A stretch of DNA of 64,000 nucleotides from Coprinus comatus (Eukaryota; Basidiomycota; Agaricomycetes; Agaricales; Agaricaceae), in assembly GCA_034638255.1 (NCBI GenBank), contig JAWPGT010000076.1, positions 1 through 64,000 of the forward strand. Direction: 5' to 3'. A model generated the notes under the pieces. The model saw only the letters and a program-made list of their open reading frames with translations. It did not search any database and had not been told where the DNA came from. Positions 36,312-48,300 of the stretch are shown here, in pieces. A program made the translations under genes and the position numbers. The stretch's first letter is position 1. Each line of letters begins with the position of its first letter.

Positions 36312-38695
36312 TCAAACTACAATATCAAACATTGCATGATCAATATATCTATTAACATAAAAATGTGACCAGTAATCAAGAACATGAGGAGGCAGTACTT
36401 TAGGAATAAATTTATGGTCATGTACAGGTAGAAGGTGTGATGCACGAAAAATAAGGGAGAGAGGGATAATACATGAATCTGAGTAGTTCCCCTTTGTAAC
36501 AATCCACATCCCAGTCTCATGGTCAGGTTTGGAGTCCTTGAATTTGTAGTCAGTAATAAGAGCACACTGGTGCTCCTGTCTATCAAATGTAAACGTGAAA
36601 AAAAGCCATACATGTGCAAGTGTTAAACCACTGGTAATTGTCTCAGCCAAAGGATTATCTTTGACAAAGACAGTATCATAATGGCCAGGACCACCCCTCC
36701 ATGTATCGAGTGCACGAATTCGTTTCTGTCGCATGCCTTTTGATCCTGCATAATCAGTAGGGGCATAGAATGAAGCAAGAGAGGAGGGGTAGACTGAAAT
36801 TTTAATTGATTTGCAATCTTCGAGAGTAGAGTAGGAATGTGAATACACTTGTAGAAACTGATGGAGGTTGGTTGGAAGAGGGACTTTTGTGATATGGGAT
36901 GTTAGAGTTTGGAGAGGTACAAGTTGATCTGTACAATGTACGACATAGTTAAGTAAATTATATGAAAGAAATAATATATAAAATACTTTACGAGTACACG
37001 TTTTTGCTAGCTGAATTGTTGGTTCACAACGAGCAGTGTTTGGAGTTAACACATCATCATCATCATATGTATTTGCTTCCTTTAACTCTGTGAAATCATG
37101 TTTGAGCATGCAACCAAGAAAATTATACAAAGTAAAAAGCTTACCCAAGCTTGATTTATCTTTATCATCAAGCATTTTGTGTTTTACAAACATAGCACAA
37201 GCCTTCAATAGTTGGCTCCATCAAGTGTTCCGTTTGAGTATTTGACCTAAAGCCTGGAAATGATTGGTGTGCCGATAAGGGTCTTTTACAGCATCAATAT
37301 GTTTTTTTTTCGGTTATTGACAAGCAAAGACCATTGAGAGCTCCAAAGGCTCGAATGCATGGTGCATAGTGGACCATCGAGTGTTGTCAAGGTGGAATGG
37401 AATCCTTCTTCCGGATACCAGCCTTAAGGAAGACATCGCAAGCATCATGAAATCTAACAAGTGCTTCCTGTAAATGCTTTAAATCAGTTGAGTCAATAAC
37501 TTCTTTCCGAGAGATATAACAGAAGTCCAGGAATGCACAGAGAGTACAAAGTACATCTACTGGCAGATGTCCATGGATAACTGCCAGGTAAATCTAAAAT
37601 ATCATATCAATTATTAATAGAGTTTTTTGTATTAAAACAATATATGTACTCACTTTCATTAGTGCCTTTGAGTCATCTCCAGTCCATTGCTTGAAGCAGC
37701 GACCTTGAGGGAAATAACACATGCCAGTAAATGGAGGAATCGCCACCACACTACGTGTTATTAGTAGATGAAGTTTAAGAGTTAGATTTTCTTACCGTCT
37801 ATCAAGATCATCAATAATTTCTTTTCCCTTCTGACCAGGATGTTTTGAGTGAATATATTGTTCAATCCACTTTACAATGTGGTCTTTGGAAGTGCCTTTG
37901 ACTAGCTGATGGAGGAGGTCGGGTGAAACCAGCTCATAGATGTCCGCACGTGGGAAATCTTCAGTGAATGGCTAAAAGAACAATTAAATTTAATAAGTAC
38001 AGTATTTAATAAAAATAGACTCACAATTATTGATGAGACAAGACCATATTTGGTCTATGCTATCCCTTGTTCAAAATTAGTTGAGACAAATAGAGTGTGT
38101 AGTAATGTTCGAGGAGTTATTGGGTTGTCATCAGAATAATCTGGATCAATCGAGGGGAGTGCAATGCATCTGTTAACACACATATGAGTGTATATAAGCT
38201 AAATAAATAATTGAAACAAAAATAACACTTACTTTGGACACCAGTTCTGAACAATGGATGCAATAAGGCATTGTTCAGGAGTCGCCGATATAGGGACCAA
38301 GTCCAAAGATAATCTTTCGGTAGAAGCCATCCGGGCATTGCATAATGACTGGTGTTGTCATACCATGTTTGAGAGGCTGGAGGATGTGCGCAAGTGAAGT
38401 GTGAAATACTTGGCGTAGGTATTTTCGGAAGGTGTCTGTATCTCTATATTTGGTCTCAGCTAAGAAGGTGTCATTAAAAAGAAACATTGTATATGACAAA
38501 GGGAAGAACTTACTTTTTACGTCAGCAAGAAAGCCAATAAGGACAAATCCCTCTTTACGAGCACGCCGTGCTGAGTTGGTGAGATTCCCAATCGAGAGGT
38601 ACAGCGGCCAGTAACTATTGCTACCTGTAGCAACAGACACAGTAGTCTTGTCACTGCCAAGAATAATGGGTACAAACATTGACCCTGATGTTGTT
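36312..38695 (-). pseudogene. Plavaka (CACTA-like) transposase, 3' part, decayed
   Basis: The minus strand shows, in order, FVPIILGSDKTTVSVATGSN, a long stretch up to LAHILQPLKHGMTTPV and GLGPYIGDSPEQCL. It continues with FPRADIYELVSPDLLHQLVK, GDDSKALMK, and AFLDFCYISRKEV near 37540. These are the hallmark blocks of basidiomycete Plavaka transposases. Near 37300 a 9-A run shifts the frame in the SITE(S)KHIDAVK block, and near 37230 a TGA interrupts. A 63-bp intron is likely at 36990-36928. The 5' part of the gene continues beyond Copia element A, at 50211-51453. Both halves carry stops, so the gene was probably dead or dying around the time of insertion. Confidence 0.85.
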
Positions 38696-38700
38696 GGATC

Positions 38701-39082
38701 TGTTGGAAAATACAGACTATTATTAGATAGTCACATGACATTTTCATTTCGTTTCACTTTAATCGTTTCACTTTACTTTGCATTATGTGGAAAGCTCCTT
38801 ATTGGTTGTAGTTAGTGTTTCACCTATGTGTTTCAACTCCTGTATCAACTCCTGTTTCATGTATAATTACCTGACACGTAGTAGACACCTGACTCCTTTC
38901 TAGTCGTAGCACGGACCACTTCATTATCATATAAGTAGTGTACATTCTCGCTTGTATTCTACAGTTCTCGAACTACCAAGTTCTCTTTTACTCTATTCTC
39001 TCCACCAAGCAAACATACTAACTACCACTTTGTGCGTATCATTATATTGCTATGTCTACATGCATACGCGTTGCTTTCAACA
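38701..39082 (+). repeat. 5' LTR of element A
   Basis: 382 bp, TGTTGG...TTTCAACA. It has a 14-bp duplication (CGTTTCACTTTAAT region) that the right LTR lacks. Confidence 0.92.
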
Positions 39083-39095
39083 GGTTATGGGCCCC
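39083..39095 (+). promoter_or_regulatory. Primer-binding site of A, initiator-tRNA anticodon-arm type
   Basis: GGTTATGGGCCCC directly follows the LTR. It is complementary to the anticodon arm (GGGCCCAUAACC) of eukaryotic initiator tRNA-Met, as in Drosophila copia, rather than to a tRNA 3' end. Confidence 0.8.
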
Positions 39096-39384
39096 GACTA
39101 GCCAGTATGGATCCTTGAGTTCGACGAGACACATAGCTTCTCAGCATGTTAAGTCATCTCACTCTCGGAAACGTGTGGTTCACATCGACCAACCTGGAGA
39201 GATTGAGTCCTGTTCCAGGCCCTCAGAGATTTCGTCTCTCCCTCTCTGGTGTGATGCTTGCTCCATACTACCGTACTCGGTTAGACGGAAAGCTCGCAGA
39301 ACTGTTGCTGGCGCACGTATGTGCGACTTACAACATGAGGCTAACATGTGTTTTGTTGTAGATTCTTATCTCCAATTCATCATC

Positions 39385-42300
39385 ATGACCGCGCTCATCC
39401 CTACATTGCCTGTTCTCAAAGGTTCAGCCGACTACCCTATGTGGTCGATGAAATTGATTAACTGTGCAAACATGATCATCGTTGACGGTTATTCTGTGGG
39501 ACAAATTATCCTACAGAAACAGAGTCCAAAGTCTTATTCAGAAGAATATACCATTCCTGCCAGAGCTGCTACGGATGATACACCCGCACGCGCTGCCCAA
39601 ACTGGCACAAGATGGAAAATTTCTAATGAAGAACAGACTAAGTTTGACAATGCTGAGGCTTTTGCCTTAGGATTGATCAACTCTAAAATCTCCGATGAAA
39701 TGTTAAACCATGGTAGAATCTATTCTTTTGAACTTTGGGAACATCTGCAAACGACCTACGGCACATTTAATGCAGGAACTGCATTCGAGGTGTGGGCAAA
39801 AGCGGACGGCTTTAGGTTATCTGGTTCTTCAGATCCTTCTGCTGAGATCGCAACGTTCACTTCATATTTCACTCGCCTCGAAACTGCAAATCCTCCCATC
39901 ATCGTTCCCAACCTCCTTCGAGCACTCATGCTGTTGACGCGCATTCCAAATCAATGGAATGCAACTCGGGCTTCTCTTCTCGTTCGATACGGAAGCTCTG
40001 AGTTCTCTCGGCTCACAGTACAGATCATTGCTGAAGCGATCCAGTCCGCTTGGCTCGACTCTCGTGGTCAAGCTAACACTTTACGTTCTCAGGGTGTGAA
40101 GGGCTTTAAAGGCCCTAAACAACACAACCACAACCAAAACCAGAACCAAGGTCAAGGTTCGCACCCGCAAGGGCAGCAACCGCAACCTCAACAATCTGGC
40201 AGCGGTTCTGGTTCCGGTCAGACCCAACAGGGTGGAGCCGGAGAGGACAAAAAGAAGAAAAGGACTCGGGGAAAACTGTCAGGATTGCTCTAGACAGTCC
40301 CTAAGGTCAGCACTTCTGTGAGTTGTGGTTGGACATTATCTGTTGATTGGGACTTGTACATGATTTGCGATCTTTGTGACATCACAGTGTCACGTCACAC
40401 ATAGCTGAAGCGTCCTGCAGACACATGAAGACTCTCTAGTCTAATACAAGTGTCTGCAGGTGAGTAATAATATTGTTATCCTATAGTCTAGTCTAATACA
40501 AGTGTCTGCAGTACTTGCTTAATATCTCACTCATTTCTTGACCGATTCCTTTCATTCCTTCGTCGTCGCGTCCGTCTCGTCGTCCTCTACGTTCCTGCGC
40601 TTACAGGTTATGGGCCCCGTGCTTTAGGACTTCAAGAAATCGCGATATCTATTTATTACCACCTTTTCCCATCCTTATCCTAGATGGTGTGTTTATACCC
40701 CACACCAAAGGTTGCCTCCATCCGGGAGCTGGGATTTCAGCACTCTACCCTTCCCTCAAGAACATCAGCTACACCTCAGGCCGATTACCCAACTTCCAAA
40801 TGTGATTTTTGCGAAGTTACAGGCCACTCTCAGGTCACATGCACTAGTTTTGAGAAGGCAAGACGAAAAGCCCAATTCCTCGCGAATGAACGGTTGGAAC
40901 CACGTCAAACCTCGCACACATGTCCGTCACTATCCTCTCTACACTCATGCCAAATTTCACGCGACGCCGATCTCTCTATGATCACCGAGTTCGCTGGCAG
41001 TGCAACCTCTATCCATTCCTCTTCCAACCCTCTCCAGGTTCACGCAGACTTCCAATGGCTTGTCGACACCGGTGCAACATCACACATGACTCCTCATCGT
41101 CACTGGATCAAAGACTACACGCCTACCAACATCCCTATCCGCTTAGCAAATAATTCTGTTGTCTATGCTGTTGGAATGGGATCTGTCATGTTTGAACCTA
41201 TCTTGAAGGGAAAGAAGGCTAGAGTGGTGGAATTTTCGCGAGTCCTACACGTTCCTGACCTTGGAAGCAACCTCCTAGCTTGCCTATACCTGGCTCGGCA
41301 CAAGGGATTTAACATCAATATCTCTTCTCACTCCCTTTCCTTCCGAAAATCCAGAACTACTCTTTTCACTGCCACTATCAACCCCAACAACTCTGCTCAT
41401 CTTAATGGCACTGTCATCGCTGCTGAGAGTGCATTTTCGGCATCCACACTCCCTCTGGACCTCACCCTATGGCATAGACACTTCATTCACCACAATTATG
41501 CTGATGTAAAGAAGATGATTGATCAAGACCTCGTCACTGGCCTCTCCCTCGTTTCGAACACCTCTCCTGACCCCATCTGTGAGCCCTGCCTTGCTGGAAA
41601 GATGCACTCGACCTCATTCCCTCCCTCAACTCATCATAATCACTCTCCACTCGAACTCGTTCACTCCGATCTTCACGGTCCTCTCCCTACATCCACAGCT
41701 CAAGGTTTCAAGTACTGGATCACCTTCATTGATGACGCCACCAGATTTCGCTGTATTGCTCTTCTCAAGGCGAAGTCAGAAGCCTTCGACGCTTTCAAAC
41801 GCTTTAAGGCATGGGCAGAAAACCAACTCGGAGTGAAGATCAAAGCGCTTCAAGATGATAAGGGAGGTGAATACATGTCGAATGCATTTCTCTCATTCAC
41901 AACCGAATGTGGGATCGAACGAAGGCACTCTACTCGTAACCGACCTCAGCAAAATGGTCTCGCCGAACGTGCTAATCGAACGATGGGTGAACGTATCACT
42001 ACGATGCTTTCAGAATCTGGTCTTCCTCCTTCCTTCTGGGGTGAATGTCTCGCAGCCATGGTCCATGTCTGGAATCTTCTCCCCACTTCACCACTTCCTT
42101 ACACCACCCCATTCGAGGCTTTCTACAAACGCAAACCCGACGTATCTCATCTTCAAGTTTGGGGATGTACTGCTTATGTTTTCATACAGAAGGATCGACG
42201 TACATCTCTTGAACCTCATATGGAGAAGTGTATTTTCTTGGGGTATGAGCATGGATATAAAGGATGGAAGTTCTACAATCCTACAACTCGAAAAGTCATC

Positions 42301-45300
42301 ATCTCTGAAACTGCTCATTTCGATGAACGCTATTTTCCAGGTCTTTCAAGAGTGAAGATGAGTAATGTTCCTGACTTTTCTCTGTCACCTCCATTACCTT
42401 CCTCATCATCATCTACTTCGACTACACCTACACTTCCTGATATGCCATTTCCCGAGGATGAGGGGGGTATCATCAAGTATACAACATCACTTTCATCTCA
42501 AGTTCCCGTTGCTCCTGTTCATCCTCCGGTCTCTGTCCCATCTTCACCATCACCTTCTCCACCACTCTCTCCAAAGCTCTCTCCACCATCAACACCTCAC
42601 CTTCAACCAGCTACACCACCTCCTCCTCCTTCAACTCCTCCTCATCAACAACCTCTCCCAGCTGTACCACCTCTTCGTAGACGAGGTAGTCGAGTTCGAC
42701 GACTTACGTGGAAAGCTGCAGAAAACCTTCGTCAGCAACTAGAACGACAACCTCTCAACTTCGAGGATGGAGATGATGATGATGACGAAGAATTTGGGCT
42801 GTTAGCAGTAGATGAGAGAAAGGGTTTTGTAGAAGTGGAATTTGCTGCCAACACACACTCTGGTAACCCAGAATCATACAAGGCGGCAATGAATGCTCCT
42901 GATGCACATTTATGGAAGGCTGCGATGGACAAGGAGTACTCGGTATTGGAAGCAAATGGAACATGGGAATTGGTTCATTTACCTCGTGGTGAGAAAGCGA
43001 TCAAGTCTGGTTGGGTTTATAAGGTTAAGGATAATCCTGATGGGTCTATCGAATGGTATAAAGCTCGTCTTGTTGCTAAAGGTTATGCTCAACGTCCCGG
43101 ATATGACTACACTGAAGTCTTCGCCCCCACTTTCCGTCCCGCCTCTCTTCACCTCATCATCGCCCTTGCCGCCAAAGAAGGTTACAAGTTACGCTCCATC
43201 GACATCTCCTCAGCCTTCACTTACGGTGATCTCGAGGAAGACATCTATATGCGTCAACCTGAAGGCTATCATTACGGTACTTCTGATATGGTGTTCAAAC
43301 TACGGAAATCTCTCTACGGTCTCAAACAAGCAGCTCGACAATGGAACAAGAAACTTCATTCAGTCTTTACATCCCTGGGATATACCCGACTCCAATCCGA
43401 CAGCTCTGTCTACATCTACTCCAAGGGTCCAGTCAAGGTCATTGTTCCCATTTTCATTGACGACATTACTCTTGCTTCGAAGGATGACAAGGCGATGGAT
43501 GATACGATCAACGAGCTCTCAACTCACTTCAATCTTCGTGACCTCGGTGCTACCTCATGGTTACTGGCTATCAAAGTTGATCAAGATCCTGTTAATCGCT
43601 CTATTTCGCTCTCGCAAGAGAAATATGTCAAGGAACTCCTCGAACGCTTCCAGATGTCTGACTGCAAACCCGTGAAGACTCCTCTTGCTCCTGGTCTCAA
43701 TCTATCCACTGTTACGGTCACTGAAGATGACAGGCTCGCTATGAAAGACACTCCCTATCTCAGCGCTGTTGGTGCCCTCCAATATCTCGCTACCATGACT
43801 CGTCCTGACATCGCCTTTGCTGTCTCCTATCTTGGGAGATTCAATCACAATCCTGGTCCGAGTCACTGGGCTGCCGTCAAGCACCTATTTCGTTACTTGA
43901 AAGGGACGATGGACTACAAGCTGGTTTACAAAGGTGACATGGCCTCGAAGGATCTCTTCACTACCTACTCTGATGCTTCTCATGGTGCCTGTCTACAAAC
44001 TGGAAGAGCCACTGGTGGTTACGTTACCTTGGTATGTGGTTCAGCTGTTGGTTGGTCTTCAAAACGTCAAAGTCTTGTCACCCTCTCATCAACGGAAGCT
44101 GAATACATCGCCGCCGTTGAAGCTGGAAAGGAAATCATGTGGATGCGCAATATTCTGTCTGAGTTTGGGTACTCCCTCACTTCCCCTTCTATCCTTTATA
44201 TCGACAATCAATCCGCTATCACAGTCTCAAAGAATCCTGAACATCATGGACGTATGAAGCAATTGGACTTGCACTTTTTCTGGCTTCGGGATGCTGTATA
44301 CAACAAGATCATTTCTCCTATCTTTATCCCCACCTCTGAACAAGTTGCCGATATCTTCACCAAGGCCGTTGAACCAAAAGCTGTCACTCATTTTATTCCT
44401 CTTCTTGGACTTTCATCATAATTCCTTTTTCATCACTATTCCTTTTCTTTTTCTCTTGTTTTCTGGACTGGCTAGATCAGGGGGGTATGTCAGGATTGCT
44501 CTAGTGTTAGGTTTTTCCCAGATATCTCCTTATCTTATCCATCTTTCCTAATCACTCCACTTATCTTATCCTGATGTTCTGGACTCTTTCATAATGTTCT
44601 TTTTCCTTATTATGTTACTTACATATTCCCTTTGTGTGCTGGGAAGGGTCCTTATTGTTCTCCCCTTTTGGTTGTTCTTTGTTCTGGTAGATATATAAGT
44701 CCCTCATGTCTTAGCCAAACCATCCAATCAATTCCCTTCTTTCTGTGTCTGTGTCTGTGTCTGAGCTTTACTCTCTCTCATTACTCCTCACATTCTCTTC
44801 ATCACTCTCTACCATTCTGACACTCTAGACAGTCCCTAAGGTCAGCACTTCTGTGAGTTGTGGTTGGACATTATCTGTTGATTGGGACTTGTACATGATT
44901 TGCGATCTTTGTGACATCACAGTGTCACGTCACACATAGCTGAAGCGTCCTGCAGACACATGAAGACTCTCTAGTCTAATACAAGTGTCTGCAGGTGAGT
45001 AATAATAATGTTATCCTATAGTCTAGTCTAATACAAGTGTCTGTAGTACTTGCTTAATATCTCACTCATTTCTTGACCGATTCCTTTCATTCCTTCGTCG
45101 TCGCGTCCGTCTCGTCGTCCTCTACGTTTCTGCGCTTACAAAAACGTGGTGGTAATAAAAATGCTAAGTCCGCGGACACCACTAATACCTCTACTACTGG
45201 GGTAGATGCAGCTGCTTCTAATATCGTCATGCTCAACAATTTCGCCTCTCCTGCTGCTACCGTTTTAGACCGTCCCTTCAAATCCACTCGTGCTTTTATT

Positions 45301-48300
45301 GAGGAAATTAGAGAGTCCACTCCCGAGAAGGTAGTCGAGCGTAAAGCTCCTACCGTGGTTCCCAACCAACTCGTAGGAAGGACCCGATTGCAAAGGACCA
45401 AGGCCCGGGTACTCAAGTCCTACGAACGTCGTCTTGGTATGGAGCCTACTCCTCCCCCTGCCTTGCCTTCGCTCGATGGTCTAGTTCTTACCTCTCGTCC
45501 AGCCTGTGAGCCTAGTCCCCCGCATTCGGTAGTCTCTATTGACAAGAATGATAATGTTCACATGCGTCCTCTGCATGATCAGGTGTCTGCTCCGGCATCT
45601 GTCTCTGTTCTTGATGAACAATATGAACAAATCATGAACTCGCCTTCTACTCAGTACGATACCGATGATGGGGAATACAAGTACGTAGAATCTCTGATCA
45701 AAGATTCATCTTTTTCTGATGTGTGCTCTGTACAGCGTGGACCCCGAAGCAGCTCGCTTCTGGGGTGTTCCAGAAAATTCCTCTGCTCCGGGTTCTCCCA
45801 CCTCTCGCTTCTAAGCTCGAGGGCTGTTGATGGACTATCGAGATCGTTGCATGGGACTACTAGAACTATTCGGACTACTGTTTGTAATCCTCCACCACTA
45901 GATACTGAGATTTGTATTTTTCCCGCCACAAATGATACCACACATTATGATTTTCCCATCTCTATCCCGATGAAGTACTTAAAACCTACTGTTTCGATCT
46001 CAGGATATGAAAAAGATGACCATGGTAAATTCTTTGAACATTGTCAATGCAGCAATTGCAAAAATCGCCCAGTGTATAATACTGGTATAGCAATCTGGAT
46101 GCTTGACTCTGGCGCTAGTTATCATTTTACTGGTAACATTGGCGACTTCGTTGATGTCGAGAAGGGTGATTACGGCACAGTGCAAACTGCTAATAGTCAC
46201 ACCACCATCAAAGCACGTGGCCGAGTAATCATCCAGCATGAATTGGCTGGTGTACGAACCATCACGTCATTATACCCGGTATTTTACATAGAGGGATTGA
46301 ATGGAAGACTTATGTCACCAGGACCCTTTTATCTTGATGGCTTAAGGCTTGAGGCTGATGTGACAGGATCTCGGATCCTACGGCCCGATGGCTCCCTCTA
46401 TATGGAGGCTACTCAGCGGGTAAAGGGTGATGGAATACATATGGTTCATTCTCGAATCATATTGGATAGTGACATCCATTCCCTAACTTTACCTGGAGTT
46501 CATTCGCTTTATGATCTCTGGCATAATCAACTTGGACATCCTTCGAAGCAAGTGCTCAGGAAGTTCAAGGAACACACGGTTAATTTTCCAGATGTCGATA
46601 TTCCAAAACGGTCAAGGACATGTGATGGTTGCGCTCGTGGCAAGCTGCAGGAAAAGGCTCATCCTCCATCATCGTCCAGAGCTACCGGAATATTCGAGTT
46701 GGTTCATTCGGATCTTCTTGAATTTCCCACATTATCATATCACCGTGCAAAGTGGATCATCACGTTCTTAGATGACTACTCCGGTTTTACCTATACTCGA
46801 TTTTTGAGACAGAAATCCGATGTCTTTGCGACATTCCAGGAATTCTTGGCTCAAGTTGAAACCCAACATGGGAAAAAGGTTAAACGAGTTCGCACTGATA
46901 ATGGGGGGGAATACATTTCGGACAAGTTGAAAAATTTGTTTAGCTTAGCCGGTATTGTTCACGAGAATACTGCTCCTCATATTCATGAGCAGAACGGACG
47001 TGCTGAACGCTTGAATTGTACGATTCGCGAGAAGTCTGAGGCCATGCGACTTCATGCATGTTGTCCGGAGAATTGGTGGGAATTTGCTGTGGAAACGGCA
47101 ATTCATATCTATAATAGAACACCAATGAAACGTCTCGAATATCGAACGCCATTTGAATTAATGCACGGAAATAAACCTAATGTAAATGGTTTACATGTGT
47201 TCGGATGTGGAGCTTACGTGTACCTACCGCCTGCTGTGCGCGAAAATAAACTCGCAGCCAAGTCGGAGACAATGATCTTTTTGGGTTATGATGGTAGTAA
47301 CCTAAAGTTCATGCGTCACCAAAAGGGAAACATTATTTATATAGCTCACACAGCAATCTTCGAGGAAGAATGGTTCCCTAAATGTGAATCAACTGCCACT
47401 GATCGACGTAGAGATCTACGAACACCCCCAAATCCTCCTGATGACCTCTTTGACGGAATGTCAGATGATGGATCAGACACAGATTATTTCGACTTCCCAG
47501 CAGATCCCCCTCCTATTCCTCCGAAGACACCGAGTAATCCTACTCGACCTTCAGATCCGCCTGCCCCACCAGCTCGCGATCCCTCTATCCCACCTCCTCC
47601 AACTCCTCCTCCTAAATCTCCCTCCAGACGACCAAAAGTCGAAACAGAGGATGAAGATGACGGATTGAGTTATGCGAGTGAGGATTCCCTCGATCATCAC
47701 CACCATGATGATCACAATCACAATCATAGAGATCATTATCATCCGCCTGAGACACCAAGAAGGTCTCAACCTGAAAGAGCACAACGTCCCTTACCAAAAC
47801 GTGCTCAAGAAGGTCCTTCTTTCGAACCGCGCCGTTCAGGCCGCGAACGAAAAGTCCCAGAAAGACCCGATAATGCTTACGGACATAAGCATCCGTCTGA
47901 AATTCTCCGTGATTATGATACCATTTCTCTGGAAGAACCTGGTCCATCAAACCGGTTCAAGATGCCTCGTGGCAAACCTCAAAATCTATCTAACGAAGAA
48001 GCTCGCCAACGGCTTGAGCAATATGCTGATAACTATAAATGTTGGATGGAGAGTCAAGGGGAGCGCAATCCTGCTGCACCTCCTGAAGATGAGGATGAAA
48101 TGCAACAACGGCTTTCCAGGGAAGGGGGGTTAGAATGGATTAATATTTTGCTGACAAAAGCCAAACTTGCGCATAGTAATGCTGCAAAAATCCCTGTTCA
48201 ATTCCGTGATCTTGGTAAACTTGATCCAGAAGAAAGACAGAAATGGCTGGAAGCATGCAAAGAAGAGTTGACAGCGCTTAAGAAGCGCAAGGTATATGAA

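Larger units (their letters stand above)
40277..45140 (+). mobile_element. Ty1/Copia LTR retrotransposon B, nested in A
   Basis: LTRs are at 40277-40605 (329 bp) and 44488-45140 (653 bp), both TGTCAGG...CTTACA, with target duplication AAAAC at 40272-40276 and 45141-45145. The left LTR lacks exactly 324 bp between two CTCTAG repeats. Over the shared part the LTRs differ at about three bases. Only 78 bp separate the primer-binding site from the first ATG, so most of gag is missing. Confidence 0.93.

Noticed and set aside
45073..45145. N-terminal residues of the apparent 1574-residue frame starting in the B LTR
   Set aside because: These bases are the end of B's 3' LTR plus the target duplication; the frame is open only by chance and the true polyprotein of A continues from 40276.
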